This document shows, piece after piece, positions 34,301 through 64,000 of a stretch of 64,000 bases of DNA; the first letter of the stretch is position 1; the number at the start of each line of letters is the position of its first letter. The position numbers and the translations under genes were made by a program. The DNA comes from Sipunculus nudus (taxonomy: Eukaryota; Annelida; Sipuncula; Golfingiida; Sipunculidae). The notes below the pieces were generated by a model. It did not search any database. It saw nothing but the letters and a program-made list of their open reading frames with translations, and was not told where the DNA came from. The stretch spans positions 73,628,624 through 73,692,623 of the forward strand of contig CM049308.1 of NCBI GenBank assembly GCA_026874595.1, in the 5' to 3' direction.

Positions 34301-36344
34301 AAGAAATCAAGAGTTTGATGATGTCCAGTGGAGAGAAAATATATGCCAAAAATATCAGCTGCCAGGGTTCAAATCCCATTACAGACAGCTTGTACAGGAT
34401 GTACTTTTCAGTTTTCTTAATACAGGCCTCAATGTTCACCATTGGCTTAAGTGTTTGTGCTCAAATCAGTGCCCTCTTCTTTGGTTTTGTATCTGACGAT
34501 CTTTACCTCAAAATCAAATCAGAAATAGTCAAACAAATATCTACTGATCATAAGTCTTTCTACTTATTTTTAGTAATGTTAAAGAATATCTCAAAATATC
34601 AAAATAATTAACATGAGATCTTCCTTGAGATAATTATGTAAGAAAATATATTATTATGACAAGCATTATCAAATAACATTTGAGAAAGTCTCCATTATGA
34701 AAGACTGATAAAGCTTTTCCTTACAAAATAACTATTACCTATGCAATATAGGAATGGCTATAAGAAACTATCAGATAATTAACAATTAAGCTTCTCAACT
34801 CCTTGTACCATTATAATTAACATTTATTTGTCTATAAACGTTCATTCACAACAAATATATGGCTGCTATTATATATAATAAAATATTTCAGGCATGATTT
34901 TAATATACAACAAATTTTATCTTTATATAGATTTCCAATGCCATCAGGTCTGTATGTCACCTGAGAAGCACACTATGCATGTATATCCTAATATGATACT
35001 AAACATGTGAATAAATGCAACCATTTGTACATAAACACCTTACACACACAGAGCTTGACATTAGCAGAAAAGTAGCATAGTACTTGCCAAAAGGACTGGT
35101 CAAGCTAAAATATCACTTGTCCTCAGGGGAAAAACAGTGGTCTTTAATATTTATTATCATTTTGTGATATATTTATTTTTAAGCTAACACATTTAAATCA
35201 TAGCTTATTATTAAGCTACCTCTGTTGTTAGTAATTAATTTCATATATTTCATATAGTATCGACTGAATTCAGTTACTCAACAGTAGATATGCAGAAATT
35301 AAAAAGAATCCCTTTTTTTTACAAATCTTAATATAATAATGGTTGTGGGACAAAAATATCTTACAGAGCTATCTGAAATAATGAAAATGATTCAAACTGC
35401 ATGACAATCACATCTGAGGCCATTTACTGAAATGAATTGTCTGCCAAGAGAAAGGGTCATTCACAAAGAAACATGTCTCAGGCAACTGTTTATGTTGAGC
35501 CCTGTTTATACACAATATACATATGGCATACTGGGAACATAACCATTTAAATGCAGGCATTCTTCATGCATTCTGAGACATACTAGTATACAAAGTAATA
35601 CAGTTTTCATACTTCTTCTTTCATTTTTTTTCTTTCTTTCATTCTTCCATCACACTCATACATACAATAACATATTTCCTTTTTTCTGCACTTGCCATTG
35701 TATTATCAGTAAAGAAAACAAATACATCTCTTTCATTCTCTCACACTCTTTGTCCTCCTCTGCCTTTCTCTCTCTCTCTCTCACTCACATACACACACAC
35801 ACACGTATATATGAGTGGTTCACATGAGTGTTGGAAATATTAATGCTGCTGAAAGGTTTTACATTGAATAAAACCATCTAAAAAATATCTGTGCTCAGTA
35901 AAGGCCAAACGTCTTTCCTGCATGGTGGTCAGTAACTCATTCCCTTGTTCCATTTTCTCTCGTTCTCATCCATATACTCCTTAATATAGGTATCTGAACA
36001 TTTTAGAGTATCTATGTGAATATATGAGTTATTCAATAAAGTACCTGAAACATATAAAACCATACCCTCAGTGCTTGTGGGTTTAAACTTTGTACAGAAA
36101 ATTTGTGAGCTAATCATCTATGTATGATCTTCATAAATATTCAGATCACATGAAACAATCTAAAATGTCAATAGTATCATAAATCTAATTAACCTCCAAA
36201 CAACCTCCCCAATCAATACATGGTAAAATACACCTGTCCATATAAACTCATTTACATACTGTTTTCTATAATATCCCTATTATTTCCTGGTAGAATATAA
36301 CCACATAATAAGGATAAATTTAAACATCCATCAGCCAAAATAGG

Positions 36345-36345
<1 letters not shown>
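31320..36345. other. Intergenic and probable PLEKHD1 3' UTR, no gene recognised
   Basis: About 5 kb of AT-rich sequence. A perfect 12-bp inverted repeat (aaacctgttacc, 10-base loop) lies at 33860-33893. (TC)n and (AC)n tracts lie near 35768-35805. The PLEKHD1 poly(A) site should be here on the - strand, but I cannot choose between the many TTTATT motifs. The 119-codon open frame at 34252-34611 has no recognisable features. Confidence 0.4.

Positions 36346-36402
<57 letters not shown>
36346..36402. repeat. (TA)n microsatellite
   Basis: An uninterrupted AT dinucleotide tract, directly downstream of the PLEKHD1 stop codon and therefore likely in its 3' UTR. Confidence 0.95.
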
Positions 36403-36405
<3 letters not shown>

Positions 36406-36419
36406 GTATACATTTCTCA

Positions 36420-62322
<25,903 letters not shown>

Positions 62323-62735
62323 CTGAAATAATAATATCAAGTATAAAGCAAATGTGCACTTTAAATGATACATATTCATATGATATTTTCCCAAATTTAC
62401 AGCAATGAATTCAGCTGTGATACAATACACGTGTCAGGGCAGACAAATATCTTCACATTAAGTTGTAGTCACAACTAGATGCTATTTCTTCTGCTCTCAA
62501 ATCTCAAAACAGTATTTTAATTGATTTTTAATTATATTCATTTCCAGAGAGAGAGAGAGGCAGTCTGCAGTTGACACTTTTATAAGAATAAGAATTGATG
62601 AAACCACATGAGCAAATTATTAACCCTTCTCAGTTTTACCATTTTTTATAAACAAAGAGTTGAATACACCAGATGTCAGACCTGATTTTCAGCCCAACTA
62701 TTGAGACATTGTTGAAAATTTTGCGTTTTTTTGTA

Positions 62736-62815
62736 CTTAAGATTTTTCTAGGGTCTTCAGCTTCAAATACCAGTGCTGTAACCACAAGGCTGTCTTCAAG
62801 ACCTCTGAAAAAGGT
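62736..62815 (-). repeat. tRNA-like SINE fragment 3
   Basis: On the - strand: gacagccttgtggttacagc, actggtatttgaagctgaag, accc. It resembles fragments 1 and 2 but lacks their ggtaggaca start. Confidence 0.45.
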
Positions 62816-64000
62816 CTCAACCACAATGGTGTATCATTCAGATGGCTGAATGGGATCTGGTAACAGATGCATGGTTGCTAATGGCACAATAATGTACCCA
62901 CCTCTTGTTGGTAAAACAGGAGCCTAGATGTTTACATTTTAGGGAGTTCAGAAAAGGCGAGAACAGCTTTGACAGGTCAGAGAATAAAACTCCATATTCG
63001 GATGAGCCTAACTTTTTCTCGCAACAAATTTAAGTGTCACCCAGCACTTTAACATAAGGCTAAATAAAGCAGCTACTGAATGAAGTGATGGGATTCTTCT
63101 GAAACCATCATCATGACACATACATCAATCCTTATACAGATGAATAAACAGATGTTCTTGTTCCATTTTCCCTTCATCAACTATTTGATTAGCATATAAT
63201 TTACAGCAATCAACATGTTGTTGTTGCTGGCACAGGGCATGCACTTCATTGATATATAACTGTGAGACCTAACATTTTGTTACAAATAAACTTTCTGTTG
63301 AGGACAGTGATTGACATTTGTATTGTATTACACATCCATCTTAAATCGTAACTTTCACCTAACACAAAGGAAATAACCACCAAATGACTTCAAATCAATC
63401 TGTTAACTTTAATATTCTGATTTTTTTAGGTTTTTATAATGGTCATTTCAGTTTTTGTATTTTTACACTGGTTATTGTTTAGTTTCTGTTTTGTATGGTG
63501 TGATAAGTTTATCCTGGTACTGTGCAGATTGGTGCATCTGGTGGTTTTGAAAATTCAATAAGTAGAGTTTAATTGGTATAATAAATAAACAAAACATGTT
63601 TACTCTGTAACTCTGTGGGTATAATGTGTTTTTAAGAATCCACTTTGAGGACATGTAGGTTTCCGTCACCAGACTTAAAAAATATGAGATATAGACTAGG
63701 GCTGTAAAGATGCATTATCTAACCATACAATACATATCACAATTCTTCATTAACAATACAATACATGATACTATACATATAAGTTGTATATGAGTCCATA
63801 TTCCAGGTCACTGCTCTTCTCAAGAATGACTAGAATGAGGTTGAATTTGCAATGCAAAAACAGATATATATGTCTCCTCTCCCACTGGGACTCCCACCCC
63901 TAAATCTGAAGAAAAATTCTGTACTGCTACAAAAGTCAAAGCATTCATAAATAATTTCTATTCTGGCTGATTGGACCTTGAAGATCAAGATCACAGGTTT
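62816..64000 (-). other. PLEKHD1: PLEKHD1 intron to the window edge
   Basis: No exon or element recognised. The last bases (gaccttgaagatcaagatca) may be the edge of another repeat. Confidence 0.35.

Noticed and set aside
34360-34385. ggttcaaatccc resembling a tRNA box B
   Set aside because: No matching box A or cloverleaf could be drawn upstream.
34252-34611. A 119-codon open frame as a possible gene
   Set aside because: Low-complexity AT-rich composition, no recognised domain, no splice or repeat relation, and within expectation for chance.

Overview
This is animal genomic DNA, AT-rich and intron-rich, with dense old and young repeats. Gene density is low (parts of two genes in 64 kb), introns have GT-AG borders, and non-autonomous transposons are abundant, several carrying GGTGGCGCCACC palindromes, AGGTCA-type repeats or tRNA-like SINE heads. 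This resembles a lophotrochozoan, most likely a bivalve mollusc, with a fairly large genome. The taxon is an inference; no diagnostic marker gene is present.

Two protein-coding genes were reconstructed exon by exon, and all exon phases close. On the + strand (2637-19615) are the last eleven coding exons of a ZC3H14/Nab2-type nuclear poly(A)-binding protein, ending in five CCCH zinc fingers. On the - strand (62322 down to 36420) are the last nine coding exons of a PLEKHD1-type protein: the coiled coil and C-terminal tail, with the PH domain off the right edge. The genes converge tail to tail across about 16 kb of intergenic, repeat-filled DNA. Both promoters lie outside the window, and nothing suggests the genes act together.

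Layout: 33-2460 is a 2.4-kb repeat whose inverted partner lies at 50693-54307. 2637-5407 holds three ZC3H14 exons and a transposon with 13-bp inverted ends. 5400-8560 holds two 38-bp minisatellites, the first starting at an exon's donor site. 9007-10474 is a Helentron-like element. 10740-13345 holds a small terminal-inverted-repeat element, one exon and old repeats. 14395-15790 is a 78-bp minisatellite that multiplied the acceptor site and start of the next exon. 16345-19615 holds the zinc-finger exons. 20356-20900 and 26029-27515 are hAT-like elements, the second with a perfect 8-bp target duplication and nested in another repeat. 29226-30366 is another Helentron-like copy. 36420-62322 is the PLEKHD1 tail, whose introns hold microsatellites, SINE fragments, two more Helentron-like copies (one nested in the 50693-54307 repeat) and other repeats.

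The most unusual structure is in the ZC3H14 gene. One intron begins with a minisatellite whose unit contains the splice donor (about 46 copies). Another ends with a minisatellite whose unit contains the splice acceptor plus the first codons of the exon (17 copies, 78 bp, frame-preserving).
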